A stretch of 64,000 nt of DNA, taken from assembly GCF_026262505.1 (NCBI RefSeq), contig NC_067205.1, forward strand, positions 24,867,693-24,931,692, given 5' to 3'. The DNA comes from Trichomonas vaginalis G3 (Eukaryota > Parabasalia > Trichomonadida > Trichomonadidae). Below are positions 53,508 through 62,484 of this stretch, piece by piece; positions within the stretch are counted from its first letter, which is position 1, and every line of letters starts with the position of its first letter. The notes under the pieces were generated by a model. It searched no databases, had not been told where the DNA came from, and was given only the letters and a program-made list of their open reading frames with translations. The translations under genes were made by a program, and so were the position numbers.

Positions 53508-54355
53508 ATGCTTCCAATAGAAAAAGAAAATTCTAGAGTTGCCTACAACTAAACCATTAGATGAACTTTTTACTAATGTCGGTCAAAAGTTTGAGACAGA
53601 TACCGTAAAGCATGAAGGCTATCGTTTTGACTACCATTAAGATGGCTAAGAGACCCATCCGTCACAAAAGCTATTGGCTTTCGTAGAATGAAGTCATTTC
53701 AGAAGCCATACATGGTTTCCCATTTACGGTCGGTTTTGAAGTTCGATACTATAACAAAAAAAACGTATGTATGAGAAATTTGAACAGGGAAAACTTTTAC
53801 AAGTTATTAGTTTGCTTGTAAATTAGAAACAACCTTCAAGCTTTTCAAGAAAAATAAAACGATATCTATATCGAATATGCAAACCAGTAGTATAACATTG
53901 ACGAAGGAGAATACCATTCGATATTATTTATGACAGGAAAAATGCAACTGTTAAAATCAATAAAATAGAAGACCTTGGAGAAAACGTTTATATTTCTACA
54001 AAATATAACACTTGGCATGGTATAGATTTATGAGGATGTTAAATCAGCCTGCAGCATATCCAGTACACCCGGACTATTATGAAGTCGAAAACCCTAATGG
54101 AACATATGAAAATATTTTCGACCCAGCTGCTATTATTGTTCATGCTTCATTTTCTGGCGCCCAAAATCTTTTTTATGCTTGGCAAATGACTTTTACGAAA
54201 AACCTACAAAGTTATACGAACCACCAAGTGGAAGTATTTCAGACTTTCAAGTATGGTTTACTACAGATGGAAGAAAAAGAATAATTCCATTATACCATGC
54301 GTTTTACTTAGAACTTAGTTTCATATATAACTACTATCGAACGGTAAAAATATAA
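53508..54355 (+). pseudogene. Virion-associated-like protein, vertex-like family (E2 copy, broken)
   Basis: Collinear with E5 61618-62466 and nearly identical; divergent from the fibre gene over a 17-bp class-i leader. Heavily broken (about seven breaks), unlike the open E5 copy. Confidence 0.65.
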
Positions 54356-54359
54356 TTTT

Positions 54360-54603
54360 TTAATACGGTTGAGGTATTGGATTTGGTTGCCAACTAGACT
54401 GTGGTGCAGGTTCAGGCTGTTGTATAACAGGAGCTTGTTCTTTCTGGTTCAGGGTCTTTAGGTATAATACCAACAAACTGACCTACTCTTTTACCAATAT
54501 TTTTGACTCCGTTCCAAATTCCTTTTCCTACGGTTTTGACGCCATTCCATATACCTCTTCCAACATTTCGAAAGAAGTTTCCTATCTTACTGAAGAAACC
54601 CAT
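54360..54603 (-). pseudogene. Small amphipathic repeat protein 'GIWNGVKxVGK' (E2 copy)
   Basis: Matches E5 61371-61613 up to the proline-rich tail, where this copy differs (about one break). See the E5 entry. Confidence 0.55.
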
Positions 54604-54621
54604 TTTACTACGTGTAAAAAT

Positions 54622-54986
54622 CTAATGTCCGCCTAGTCTTTTGCGTTTCCTGTTGAGTTCCATAGCATTCTTTAACTGGAGCTCATACATTCTGTTTCTC
54701 CTCTGGTAGAAAACATATTCTGGGTCAACTCCTGTGTTCGCGTCATCTGCATAAAGTTGTTTATATCCCACTTCAGGGTTTGTATAAAACTCTTTCCATC
54801 TCATATTTGCATACCATGGTGGCAAAACCTAACGCAGCGTCATTTGACATGGCAGTTTGCATTTGTACATCTGTTGGCACATTGACCATAGTTTGCCATT
54901 GCAGTTTGTATTCTAACTTCATTTGGAATATTCTCTGGGTTTGGTTGTCCAGGTTGCTGTGCATTCGCTAAGTTCTGTGCGTCCAT
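54622..54986 (-). pseudogene. 120-residue small virion-like protein (E2 copy, broken)
   Basis: Same gene as E5 60990-61352; the C-terminal half (from PPWYANMRWKEFY) is clear. About three breaks. Confidence 0.55.
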
Positions 54987-55010
54987 TTAATATCAGATAA
55001 AAAATATCTC

Positions 55011-55142
55011 TTATGAGTACATATGCTGAACATTTGCAGGCATTGGTTCATCTTCATATTCTCTGTACTTTTCTGCCACGTCAAATAAATAAATGACACA
55101 ATGGAAAAAACCTAAAACAAGTAGTCCTATTTCAAACCACAT
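55011..55142 (-). CDS. 43-residue single-membrane-segment protein (E2 copy)
   Basis: Same small gene as E5 60835-60966, overlapping the methyltransferase end by ~15 bp in another frame. Confidence 0.45.
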   Translation of the reverse strand: MWFEIGLLVLGFFHCVIYLFDVAEKYREYEDEPMPANVQHMYS

Positions 55143-55943
55143 TTACTTACTAATAAAATTTCTTTATTGTGACCTTTCTCCAGTTTATAGGACCTCTCTC
55201 ATATTCTATCTTGTCATATCTAAACTCATAGTCGTTTATATCTTCTAGCCATTTTCATGACACTTTCTAAACCACTTTTATCGGATGTAAAGTAAAAGCA
55301 TGGATGGTTATGTATAACGTCTAAAGTTTCTAAAGAGTCTCTCAAAGTCCAGTCTTACTTGGTATTGAAAAATCCCATGTTTATAGAACGCGGGTCCAAT
55401 AAAGAAAACATTTTCCTTGTCTTTATATTTTTCATACAACTCTGTCCAACGACATCTCACAAACTCTATACCCTCAATATATTTTTCTATGTTCTCTTTG
55501 AAAACATTTGTATAGTTAAGATATAAAACTTTTGACATAAGTGTTTCAATGTCATGAACTCTTATAGCACCACTATATAATAGTCTAGCAGATATACTAT
55601 CCCAGTCTATATATTCTGCTTTTTTCAAAACCTCTCTCACAATATTTTTGTTATCTAATGGTATACGTTCCATCTTACCTATAGGTATCTTTTCTTTTAA
55701 CTCTTTCAATATATTGTTTGTGTCTGGAATATGTTTGAGACGGTCCATATAGTTGTCGAAGTCATTGCATATAATCTTTGAGTCTGGGAATATTGTATGG
55801 CACAAATGGGATATATAGAAACTTCCACCGAACAAATCTACAAATGTTAGACCATTCGGTAGTTTCTTAAGTTCTCTCAATATAATATCTTTACATCTAC
55901 TCTTATTTCCAAAGAACGGTAACGGCGGTTTTGTAAAATTCAT
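55127..55943 (-). pseudogene. DNA adenine methyltransferase, D12 class (E2 copy, broken)
   Basis: N-terminal 170 residues are identical in style to E5 (FFGNKS at 10-15, DLFGGS at 36-41). The part bearing the catalytic motif and the rest is broken (about three or four breaks). The start lies ~270 bp from the element tip. Confidence 0.75.
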
Positions 55944-56210
55944 TTATATATAATAATAAAAATGTTTTTACCCGAAAAGTGACAGAAAAGTTACAAAACA
56001 TGAAAACATATATAATTTGTGAAAAGCGACACATTATATAATGTTTTCGACCCAGAAGAAGGCTTCTTCCCAGAAGCAATGGAGGAAGAAGAAGAGTCCT
56101 CCGAATTCACACCAGAAGACTAACAATTTTCCGAATAAAAACTTCATTTATACTAAACATCTTCGGGGCTAGAGGGCGCAACGCGCCTGGAAGCCCCACT
56201 CACCTGACCT
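55944..56210. repeat. E2 right terminal repeat
   Basis: Runs from the methyltransferase leader (AAAAGTGACAGAAAAGTTAC) to CTTCCGAATAAAAACTTCA-type sequence and the tip GGAAGCCCCACTCACCTGACCT; followed by the ATATGA duplication (56211-56216). A short plus-strand frame ending in an acidic tail (AMEEEEESSEFTPED) crosses it but has no supported start. Confidence 0.7.
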
Positions 56211-56977
56211 ATATGAAATTATGCATAGGATATTAAAATTTACATGTTAGCAATTTTTTTGAATTGCTTTCAATTTTCATATTGAAATTTTTAAGATTTT
56301 TTTCTGAAATAATAAGCAAGAATATCAACCTAAATAATATTAAATTCCATGCGTTAATTTCCCCTCAAAAGTCATTGACCGCCTCTCAATCTAGATTTTG
56401 TGAGTACTTTAGGTTTAGTATGATGTGGCTGCAATTTCTTTTCATTGACGAATTTCCCCTTTTCAAGTTCAAAGTATAATTCCTCATCACTTCGAACAAT
56501 TGAGATGAACTTTGCAGCAATGTGGCATGTCGGCCTTCCTCTCTTCATTAGAAAGTGACATGAAAAGGAAAAATTTTTCGGATTGTTAAAAAAAGTCAGT
56601 AAAATATTTTTATCAATTGAGATTAAATACATTAATTAGAGTGAAGGACTAAAATTTGAGTGGAAAAAATCCATCACAAAATTACGATATCGACATTAGA
56701 ATTTCAAAGTGGTATGGAACTGGTCAAACTTTGTTTCAAATTAAACAATTCTGAAACATTTTCTGCCACATTTTGAAATGAAAATCATAGAGTAATTTTT
56801 TTTGGGTTTGGAATTTTTGAATTCAAAAGATTAATGATAATTACTCTTCATATCTCAATGCAAATGAATTTCATGCGAACATAGAGTAATTTTTATGCAA
56901 ATGTGTCTTGCGACAGTACATACACTAAAAAAACAAACATTTACTAATAAAAACAAGTACTGATTTGCTCTAATAAA

Positions 56978-59491
56978 CTAATTACTTGATGAGTCAGCAT
57001 CGTAATTGATTTTCTTTCTATAAACTTTTTGATTCTTTTGTATAGCAGCTGCTTTCTCTAATTTATCCTCAGAAGCTTTACTTTGCTTTTCAGCAGAACT
57101 TGAAGAAGTCCTGCTTAATCTTCTTCTTTTTGACGAAACAATTGAGGTTTTGGCAGAATTATATGTTGGAGATTGCAAAGGAATTGAAAATGGTGTATCG
57201 GGCTCGTAATACGATACTTCAATGCACGGACAGTCATAAATATCAGAGTAATCCATCTTATTTACTTCTGTCGGGCATGTAGACATCTCTGGTCGCTCCC
57301 CCTTATTTTGAAATGGAAGTGGTAAGTTCAATAAAGATGATGCTCCATTATGAATTCTGAAATCAGAGAAATGAGTATGAATAAAGTTCTTAAAATCTTG
57401 TGTTACATCAAGTAGTGATGGTTGAATATCTTGATTAATTTTAATAGGGAGGAATGGCTCTGTTATTTTATTCTCGCAGCGATTGAACAAAATTGACTGC
57501 AATAAAGTCATTTGAATCTTGCTGTAGCGTTCTATAATTGCTCTTTTTTCATTGTTATCAGAGGAAATTACAGCAAAATGTCTTGCATCTTTAATCGGGA
57601 AAGTCATGTCAATGATCGAATGATTTGCAACAGCAGCATTAACCAAATTAGATATTTGATCTAATGAATCCGGTTGGCTACCGTCGACTCTAACTTTTTT
57701 AAGAGTTTTCGTGTGTTTAATCGAGTGGCAGAGAAAAGCATAAGTTTCAGCTCCTATGTTGTTGTTAGAGATGTCAATGCATTCTATCGCTGACTTTGGA
57801 AGAGCTTTTATGAAAGGAAGAAGCTCATTTCTTATTTCATGGTTTAAATCTCCTCGAATTGATATTGACTTCAAACCAGGTATTTCTAAAAGTTTAACAA
57901 GAGATGTTTTCAAACCAATATCTTCAAAAGTGAAATTGTTGTTTAGTGAAATTTCTTCTAATCCAACAATGTTCATTAAGAAAGGAGACATGTTTTCGAT
58001 ATCTTCTGGGGTAAGTTTATTTAAGTCAAAATGGAGAGATTTCCATTTCAAATCAGGTGCAGACATCATAATTGATAGTAAATTAACTAATTTCTTTCCA
58101 TTAAGATGCAAACCATTCAAAATAAGTGAAAATCTTTCTAAATTTGCATTATCTTGAATTGCTGAAACAAGTTCTTTCAGTTTTTCAAATGGATAATCAG
58201 TCAAGGAAATATCAAGAAGAAGCAATGCATTTGAATGCTTAGCAAATTCAATAATGGAATCAACACATTCAGGTGGCATCTGAAAGTTAGAAATATAAAG
58301 CTCTTGTAAATTTATTTTTGATTCAATAAAAAAATTCATGATTTTGGTTCTTTCTGTATAATTTCCTCCAATATCTAATGAAACAAGTTGTTTGTTAAAA
58401 TCCAAACATTGTAAAAATGAGGATATTGTTTTAGAATCAAAAATGGCATCACTAATCCTTAATACCTTAATGTAATGGAGATTATTATTAGAATTCATTG
58501 TATCAAATATATTTTGCAGTTTATGTTTTGTAATTTGGCAGTTTGATAAACCAATATGAAGTACTGGCGAATTCTGCTTCTCCAAAATAGGAGCGATATA
58601 TTCAATATCTTTTATTGCATTATTACTGAAGTCTAGATACCAGAATTGAAGCTCACTATCTTCATTCTCAGAAATAGTATCAGATAGTTCTTTAATTCCC
58701 GATGAAATTGAGCAATTCTCTAAGTGAATGAATTTAAATGGGCTCCCTTTTGAAACTGAATCTTTCAAAGCTTTGACAATATCAGGGCAATTCTGATCAA
58801 TGCAGCAAATGCCAGCTCCATAGTGGGTGAACCTTAAAGTTGTGAAAATAAATTCGAATCCATTCCCATCTAAATTGGAAATTAAATCAAGAGGCAATTC
58901 TGATAAATTGTATACGTTAAAGCCGGCTAATATCATTGAATGAACGTAGCGAACAACTTCATGCCTATATCCAACCTTTTTAGCTGTAACATATCCAGCA
59001 TACATGAATTGGAATAATTGAGTTGGAGAAAGAAGCAAATTTAATGTGGGGAAAAGGGTATAATCATCAGATCTAAGATCAAAAACATCTTCAATATTAA
59101 GCTTTTGATATGAAACCATGAAATTTCGATAAACATATTGTGCAAACTTAAGGCATCCAAGTCCTGTTAATGTAACTTTTTCTTCGGTAGTTTTTATAAC
59201 TACAAACATAGGAGAAGTAGAGTACCACATCATTATTATTTTTGAAATATGAAATACACTATGCTTAATTAATTGTTTTTTATTTCCATGCGAAAATAAT
59301 GCTATGTAATGCGGTGATAAAACGCAAATATCACCTCGCCTTGTTTGCTTATCTATCCTTGAATCTGTTCGAAATGCATAATGAATGGGATTGTCAATAT
59401 CTTTGAATGACGAAAGGATATCTTCCTTTTCATTTTGAGAAAATGGTCCTGGAACTCCATTTTCAGCAATAATTTGGAATCCACCGAGCAT
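56978..59491 (-). CDS. CARMIL-like leucine-rich-repeat protein (host)
   Basis: 837 residues from MLGGFQIIAENGVPGPFSQN; I chose this ATG because the initiator TCATTTTC (59495-59502, minus) is four bases before it; an in-frame upstream ATG lies before the initiator. Residues ~35-125 look like a PH-type domain (RRGDICVLSPHYIALFSHGN ... MFVVIKTTEEKVTLTGLGCL). Residues ~230-640 are a long series of LRRs of the RNase-inhibitor/CARMIL kind (LQFWYLDFSNNAIKDIEYIA; IECIDISNNNIGAETYAFLC). The tail is Ser/Lys-rich with a basic SSKRRRLSRTSSSS. Such proteins are a large family in trichomonads and are thought to act on cortical actin; that role is by family only. It looks whole. Confidence 0.75.
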   Translation of the reverse strand: MLGGFQIIAENGVPGPFSQNEKEDILSSFKDIDNPIHYAFRTDSRIDKQTRRGDICVLSPHYIALFSHGNKKQLIKHSVFHISKIIMMWYSTSPMFVVIKTTEEKVTLTGLGCLKFAQYVYRNFMVSYQKLNIEDVFDLRSDDYTLFPTLNLLLSPTQLFQFMYAGYVTAKKVGYRHEVVRYVHSMILAGFNVYNLSELPLDLISNLDGNGFEFIFTTLRFTHYGAGICCIDQNCPDIVKALKDSVSKGSPFKFIHLENCSISSGIKELSDTISENEDSELQFWYLDFSNNAIKDIEYIAPILEKQNSPVLHIGLSNCQITKHKLQNIFDTMNSNNNLHYIKVLRISDAIFDSKTISSFLQCLDFNKQLVSLDIGGNYTERTKIMNFFIESKINLQELYISNFQMPPECVDSIIEFAKHSNALLLLDISLTDYPFEKLKELVSAIQDNANLERFSLILNGLHLNGKKLVNLLSIMMSAPDLKWKSLHFDLNKLTPEDIENMSPFLMNIVGLEEISLNNNFTFEDIGLKTSLVKLLEIPGLKSISIRGDLNHEIRNELLPFIKALPKSAIECIDISNNNIGAETYAFLCHSIKHTKTLKKVRVDGSQPDSLDQISNLVNAAVANHSIIDMTFPIKDARHFAVISSDNNEKRAIIERYSKIQMTLLQSILFNRCENKITEPFLPIKINQDIQPSLLDVTQDFKNFIHTHFSDFRIHNGASSLLNLPLPFQNKGERPEMSTCPTEVNKMDYSDIYDCPCIEVSYYEPDTPFSIPLQSPTYNSAKTSIVSSKRRRLSRTSSSSAEKQSKASEDKLEKAAAIQKNQKVYRKKINYDADSSSN

Positions 59492-59494
59492 CTT

Positions 59495-59502
59495 GAAAAT
59501 GA
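59495..59502 (-). promoter_or_regulatory. Trichomonad initiator (Inr) TCATTTTC
   Basis: Fits TCA(Y)T(T/A) and lies three to ten bases before the LRR gene ATG, the usual place for trichomonad Inr elements. Confidence 0.6.
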
Positions 59503-59775
59503 AAAATTTAAAAAAATAATTATTAATGTAATAACAATGAATTATGGCATGCACATGATCTAAGAATGGGTTTAATTTTGGCTATTTCCAATAAACTGAG
59601 AAACAATTGAAAAATTAGTGCTTTTTTAATGCGATTCATTTCGATAAAATAAATATAATGATAATTTATGCCGAATTAATCAAGTAAAATTAGTATCTAT
59701 TATAAAATTAAAATCAATGATTTTGTAGTAATCTTTTTGCAAAAGATAATTCAAATGGTTAATTATATTAAAAGT

Positions 59776-60031
59776 AGGTCAGGTAGGTGGGGCTTCCAGG
59801 CGCGTTGCGCCCTCTAGCCCATAAGAAATTTTGCCCAAGACCCAAGAGGAGGACCGAACCCCAGCCGAGCAGCCGGTGACAAAACCAAAACCGTTGTTAT
59901 TTACATCATATTAATGGTGTCACTTTTTAAATATCACTTTTTGTGTCACTTTTCACAAATTATATATGTTTTCATGTTTTGTAACTTTTCTGTCACTTTT
60001 CGGGTAAAAACATTTTTATTATTATATATAA
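59776..60031. repeat. E5 terminal repeat and methyltransferase leader
   Basis: Shares the first ~45 bp and the last ~90 bp (CACTTTTCACAAATTATATA ... TTTTTATTATTATATATAAATG) with E2's right end. The middle (CCCAAGACCCAAGAGGAGGA...) differs. It includes two GTGTCACTTTT-type strings near 59918-59960. Confidence 0.65.
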
Positions 60032-60850
60032 ATGAATTTTACAAAACCGCCGTTACCGTTCTTTGGAAATAAGAGTAGATGTAAAGATATTATATTGAGA
60101 GAACTTAAGAAACTACCGAATGGTCTAACATTTGTAGATTTGTTCGGTGGAAGTTTCTATATATCCCATTTGTGCCATACAATATTCCCAGACTCAAAGA
60201 TTATATGCAATGACTTCGACAACTATATGGACCGTCTCAAACATATTCCAGACACAAACAATATATTGAAAGAGTTAAAAGAAAAGATACCTATAGGTAA
60301 GATGGAACGTATACCATTAGATAACAAAAATATTGTGAGAGAGGTTTTGAAAAAAGCAGAATATATAGACTGGGATAGTATATCTGCTAGACTATTATAT
60401 AGTGGTGCTATAAGAGTTCATGACATTGAAACACTTATGTCAAAAGTTTTATATCTTAACTATACAAATGTTTTCAAAGAGAACATAGAAAAATATATTG
60501 AGGGTATAGAGTTTGTGAGATGTCGTTGGACAGAGTTGTATGAAAAATATAAAGACAAGGAAAATGTTTTCTTTATAGTGGACCCGCCGTTCTATAACAC
60601 ATGGGATTTTCAATACCAAGTAGACTGGACTTTGAGAGACTCTTTAGAAACTTTAGACGTTATACATAACCATCCATGCTTTTACTTTACATCCGATAAA
60701 AGTGGTTTAGAAAGTGTCATGAAATGGCTAGAAGATATAAACGACTATGAGTTTAGATATGACAAGATAGAATATGAGAGAGGTCCTATAAACTGGAGAA
60801 AGTGTCACAATAAAGAAATTTTATTAGTAAGTAAATGTGGTTTGAAATAG
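60032..60850 (+). CDS. DNA adenine methyltransferase, D12 class (E5)
   Basis: 272 residues, open. FFGNKS at 10-15 and DLFGGS at 36-41 form the S-adenosylmethionine pocket; VDPPFYNT at 183-190 is the catalytic DPPY-type motif; the target-recognition part lies between (DNYMDRLKHIPDTNNILKEL...). The order is that of Dam-like (D12, alpha class) N6-adenine methyltransferases. It probably methylates element or host DNA, for protection or regulation; trichomonad DNA is known to carry N6-methyladenine, so a regulatory link is plausible. The leader ends TATATATAAATG. Confidence 0.85.
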   Translation: MNFTKPPLPFFGNKSRCKDIILRELKKLPNGLTFVDLFGGSFYISHLCHTIFPDSKIICNDFDNYMDRLKHIPDTNNILKELKEKIPIGKMERIPLDNKNIVREVLKKAEYIDWDSISARLLYSGAIRVHDIETLMSKVLYLNYTNVFKENIEKYIEGIEFVRCRWTELYEKYKDKENVFFIVDPPFYNTWDFQYQVDWTLRDSLETLDVIHNHPCFYFTSDKSGLESVMKWLEDINDYEFRYDKIEYERGPINWRKCHNKEILLVSKCGLK

Positions 60851-60966
60851 GACTACTTGTTTTAGGTTTTTTCCATTGTGTCATTTATTTATTTGACGTG
60901 GCAGAAAAGTACAGAGAATATGAAGATGAACCAATGCCTGCAAATGTTCAGCATATGTACTCATAA
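60835..60966 (+). CDS. 43-residue single-membrane-segment protein (E5)
   Basis: MWFEIGLLVLGFFHCVIYLF, then DVAEKYREYEDEPMPANV and a short end. One hydrophobic helix near the N-terminus, acidic tail. It overlaps the last 16 bp of the methyltransferase gene in another frame, and is kept in E1, E2 and E5. Unknown function. Confidence 0.5.
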   Translation: MWFEIGLLVLGFFHCVIYLFDVAEKYREYEDEPMPANVQHMYS

Positions 60967-60989
60967 GAGATATTTTTATCTGATATTAA

Positions 60990-61352
60990 ATGGACGCACA
61001 GAACTTAGCGAATGCACAGCAACCTGGACAACCAAACCCAGAGAATATTCCAAATGAAGTTAGAATACAAACTGCAATGGCAAACTATGGTCAAGTGCCA
61101 ACAGATGTACAAATGCAAACTGCCATGTCAAATGACGCTGCGTTAGGTTTGCCACCATGGTATGCAAATATGAGATGGAAAGAGTTTTATACAAACCCTG
61201 AAGTGGGATATAAACAACTTTATGCAGATGACGCGAACACAGGAGTTGACCCAGAATATGTTTTCTACCAGAGGAGAAACAGAATGTATGAGCTCCAGTT
61301 AAAGAATGCTATGGAACTCAACAGGAAACGCAAAAGACTAGGCGGACATTAG
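60990..61352 (+). CDS. 120-residue small virion-like protein (E5)
   Basis: MDAQNLANAQQPGQPNPENI, two near repeats (RIQTAMANYGQVP / QMQTAMSNDAALG), then PPWYANMRWKEFYTNPEVGY, YVFYQRRNRMYELQLKNAME and a basic NRKRKRLGGH end. Leader TTTTTATCTGATATTAAATG, class i. Not recognised; conserved in three elements, between the membrane protein and the amphipathic protein genes. Confidence 0.6.
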   Translation: MDAQNLANAQQPGQPNPENIPNEVRIQTAMANYGQVPTDVQMQTAMSNDAALGLPPWYANMRWKEFYTNPEVGYKQLYADDANTGVDPEYVFYQRRNRMYELQLKNAMELNRKRKRLGGH

Positions 61353-61370
61353 ATTTTTACACGTAGTAAA

Positions 61371-61613
61371 ATGGGTTTCTTCAGTAAGATAGGAAACTTC
61401 TTTCGAAATGTTGGAAGAGGTATATGGAATGGCGTCAAAACCGTAGGAAAAGGAATTTGGAACGGAGTCAAAAATATTGGTAAAAGAGTAGGTCAGTTTG
61501 TTGGTATTATACCTAAAGACCCTGAACCAGAAGAACAAGCTCCTGTTATACAACAGCCTGAACCTGCACCACAGTCTAGTTGGCAACCAAATCCAATACC
61601 TCAACCGTATTAA
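61371..61613 (+). CDS. 80-residue amphipathic repeat protein (E5)
   Basis: MGFFSKIGNFFRNVGRGIWN, then two turns of 'GxGIWNGVKxxGK', then a Pro/Gln/Glu tail (EEQAPVIQQPEPAPQSSWQP). Strongly amphipathic with Trp/Phe against Lys/Arg, as in membrane-disrupting minor virion peptides such as adenovirus protein VI; this is analogy only. It follows the 120-residue gene by 18 bp. Confidence 0.6.
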   Translation: MGFFSKIGNFFRNVGRGIWNGVKTVGKGIWNGVKNIGKRVGQFVGIIPKDPEPEEQAPVIQQPEPAPQSSWQPNPIPQPY

Positions 61614-61617
61614 AAAA

Positions 61618-62466
61618 TTATATTTTTACCGTTCGATAGTAGTTATATATGAAACTAAGTTCTAAGTAAAACGCATGGTATAATGGAATTATTCTTTTTC
61701 TTCCATCTGTAGTAAACCATACTTGAAAGTCTGAAATACTTCCACTTGGTGGTTCGTATAACTTTGTAGGTTTTTCGTAAAAGTCATTTGCCAAGCATAA
61801 AAAAGAGTTTTGGGCGCCAGAAAATGAAGCATGAACAATAATAGCAGCTGGGTCGAAAATATTTTCATATGTTCCATTAGGGTTTTCGACTTCATAATAG
61901 TCCGGGTGTACTGGATATGCTGCAGGCTGATTTAACATCCTCATAAATCTATACCATGCCAAGTTGTTATATTTTGTAGAAATATAAACGTTTTCTCCAA
62001 GGTCTTCTATTTTATTGATTTTAACAGTTGCATTTTTCCTGTCATAAATAATATCGAGATGGTATTCTCCTTCGTCAATGTTATACTGGTTTGCATATTC
62101 GATATAGATATCGTTTATTTTTTCTTGAAAAGCTTGAAGAGTTGTTTCTAAATTTACAAGCAAACTAACTTGTAAAAGTTTTCCCTGTTCAAATTTCTCA
62201 TACATACGTTTTTCTTTGTTATAGTATCGAACTTCAAAACCGACCGTAAATGGGAAACCATGTATGGCTTCTGAAATGAACTTCATTCTACGAAAGCCAA
62301 TAGCTTTTGTGACAGATGGGTCTCTTAACCATCTTAATGGGTAGTCAAAACGATAGCCTTCATGCTTTACGGTCTCTGTCTCAAACTTTTGACCGACATT
62401 AGTAAAAAGTTCATCTAATGGTTTAGTTGTAGCAACTCTAGAATTTTCTTTTTCTATTGGAAGCAT
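61618..62466 (-). CDS. Virion-associated-like protein, vertex-like family (E5)
   Basis: 282 residues, open: the best copy of the family. MLPIEKENSRVATTKPLDEL, YRFDYPLRWLRDPSVTKAIG, EVRYYNKEKRMYEKFEQGKL, NNLAWYRFMRMLNQPAAYPV, SFSGAQNSFLCLANDFYEKP, SDFQVWFTTDGRKRIIPLYH, LELSFIYNYYRTVKI. No named domain. Divergent from the fibre gene over 18 bp. Confidence 0.65.
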   Translation of the reverse strand: MLPIEKENSRVATTKPLDELFTNVGQKFETETVKHEGYRFDYPLRWLRDPSVTKAIGFRRMKFISEAIHGFPFTVGFEVRYYNKEKRMYEKFEQGKLLQVSLLVNLETTLQAFQEKINDIYIEYANQYNIDEGEYHLDIIYDRKNATVKINKIEDLGENVYISTKYNNLAWYRFMRMLNQPAAYPVHPDYYEVENPNGTYENIFDPAAIIVHASFSGAQNSFLCLANDFYEKPTKLYEPPSGSISDFQVWFTTDGRKRIIPLYHAFYLELSFIYNYYRTVKI

Positions 62467-62484
62467 ATTTTATCTATAATAAAA

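Larger units (their letters stand above)
8562..56210. mobile_element. E2: outer Polinton/Maverick, ~24 kb plus two nested insertions
   Basis: The element is bounded by ATATGA on both sides, and both ends carry the same terminal sequence (GTGGGGCTTCCAGGCGCGTT..., with TTTAGTATAAATGAAG inside). Left to right its own genes are: a large unidentified gene, major capsid candidate, minor capsid candidate, SF3 helicase, small acidic-tailed protein, packaging ATPase, KilA-N protein, a block of small genes, family-B polymerase, integrase, fibre, vertex-like protein and methyltransferase. The core genes occur once, which supports one element rather than two. It contains E3 and a small DNA transposon. 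Several genes are broken; others look whole. Near identity to E1 and E5 suggests recent activity. Confidence 0.75.
56217..59775. other. Host DNA between two Polintons
   Basis: About 3.6 kb unrelated to the elements, with strongly AT-rich flanks and one LRR gene. Flanks 56217-56977 and 59492-59775 hold no convincing gene; 56372-56632 has an 86-codon minus-strand ORF (SCHFLMKRGRPTCHIAAKFI...) that may be a scrap of a longer host or transposon protein. Confidence 0.65.

Noticed and set aside
56030-56122. Acidic-tailed short frame in the E2 right terminal repeat
   Set aside because: No supported start, and E1 and E5 do not keep the frame in their terminal repeats.
56372-56632. 86-codon ORF in host DNA
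   Set aside because: No start signal, no recognised domain and no neighbour support. It may be a scrap of a longer protein, so it is mentioned only within the host-region entry.
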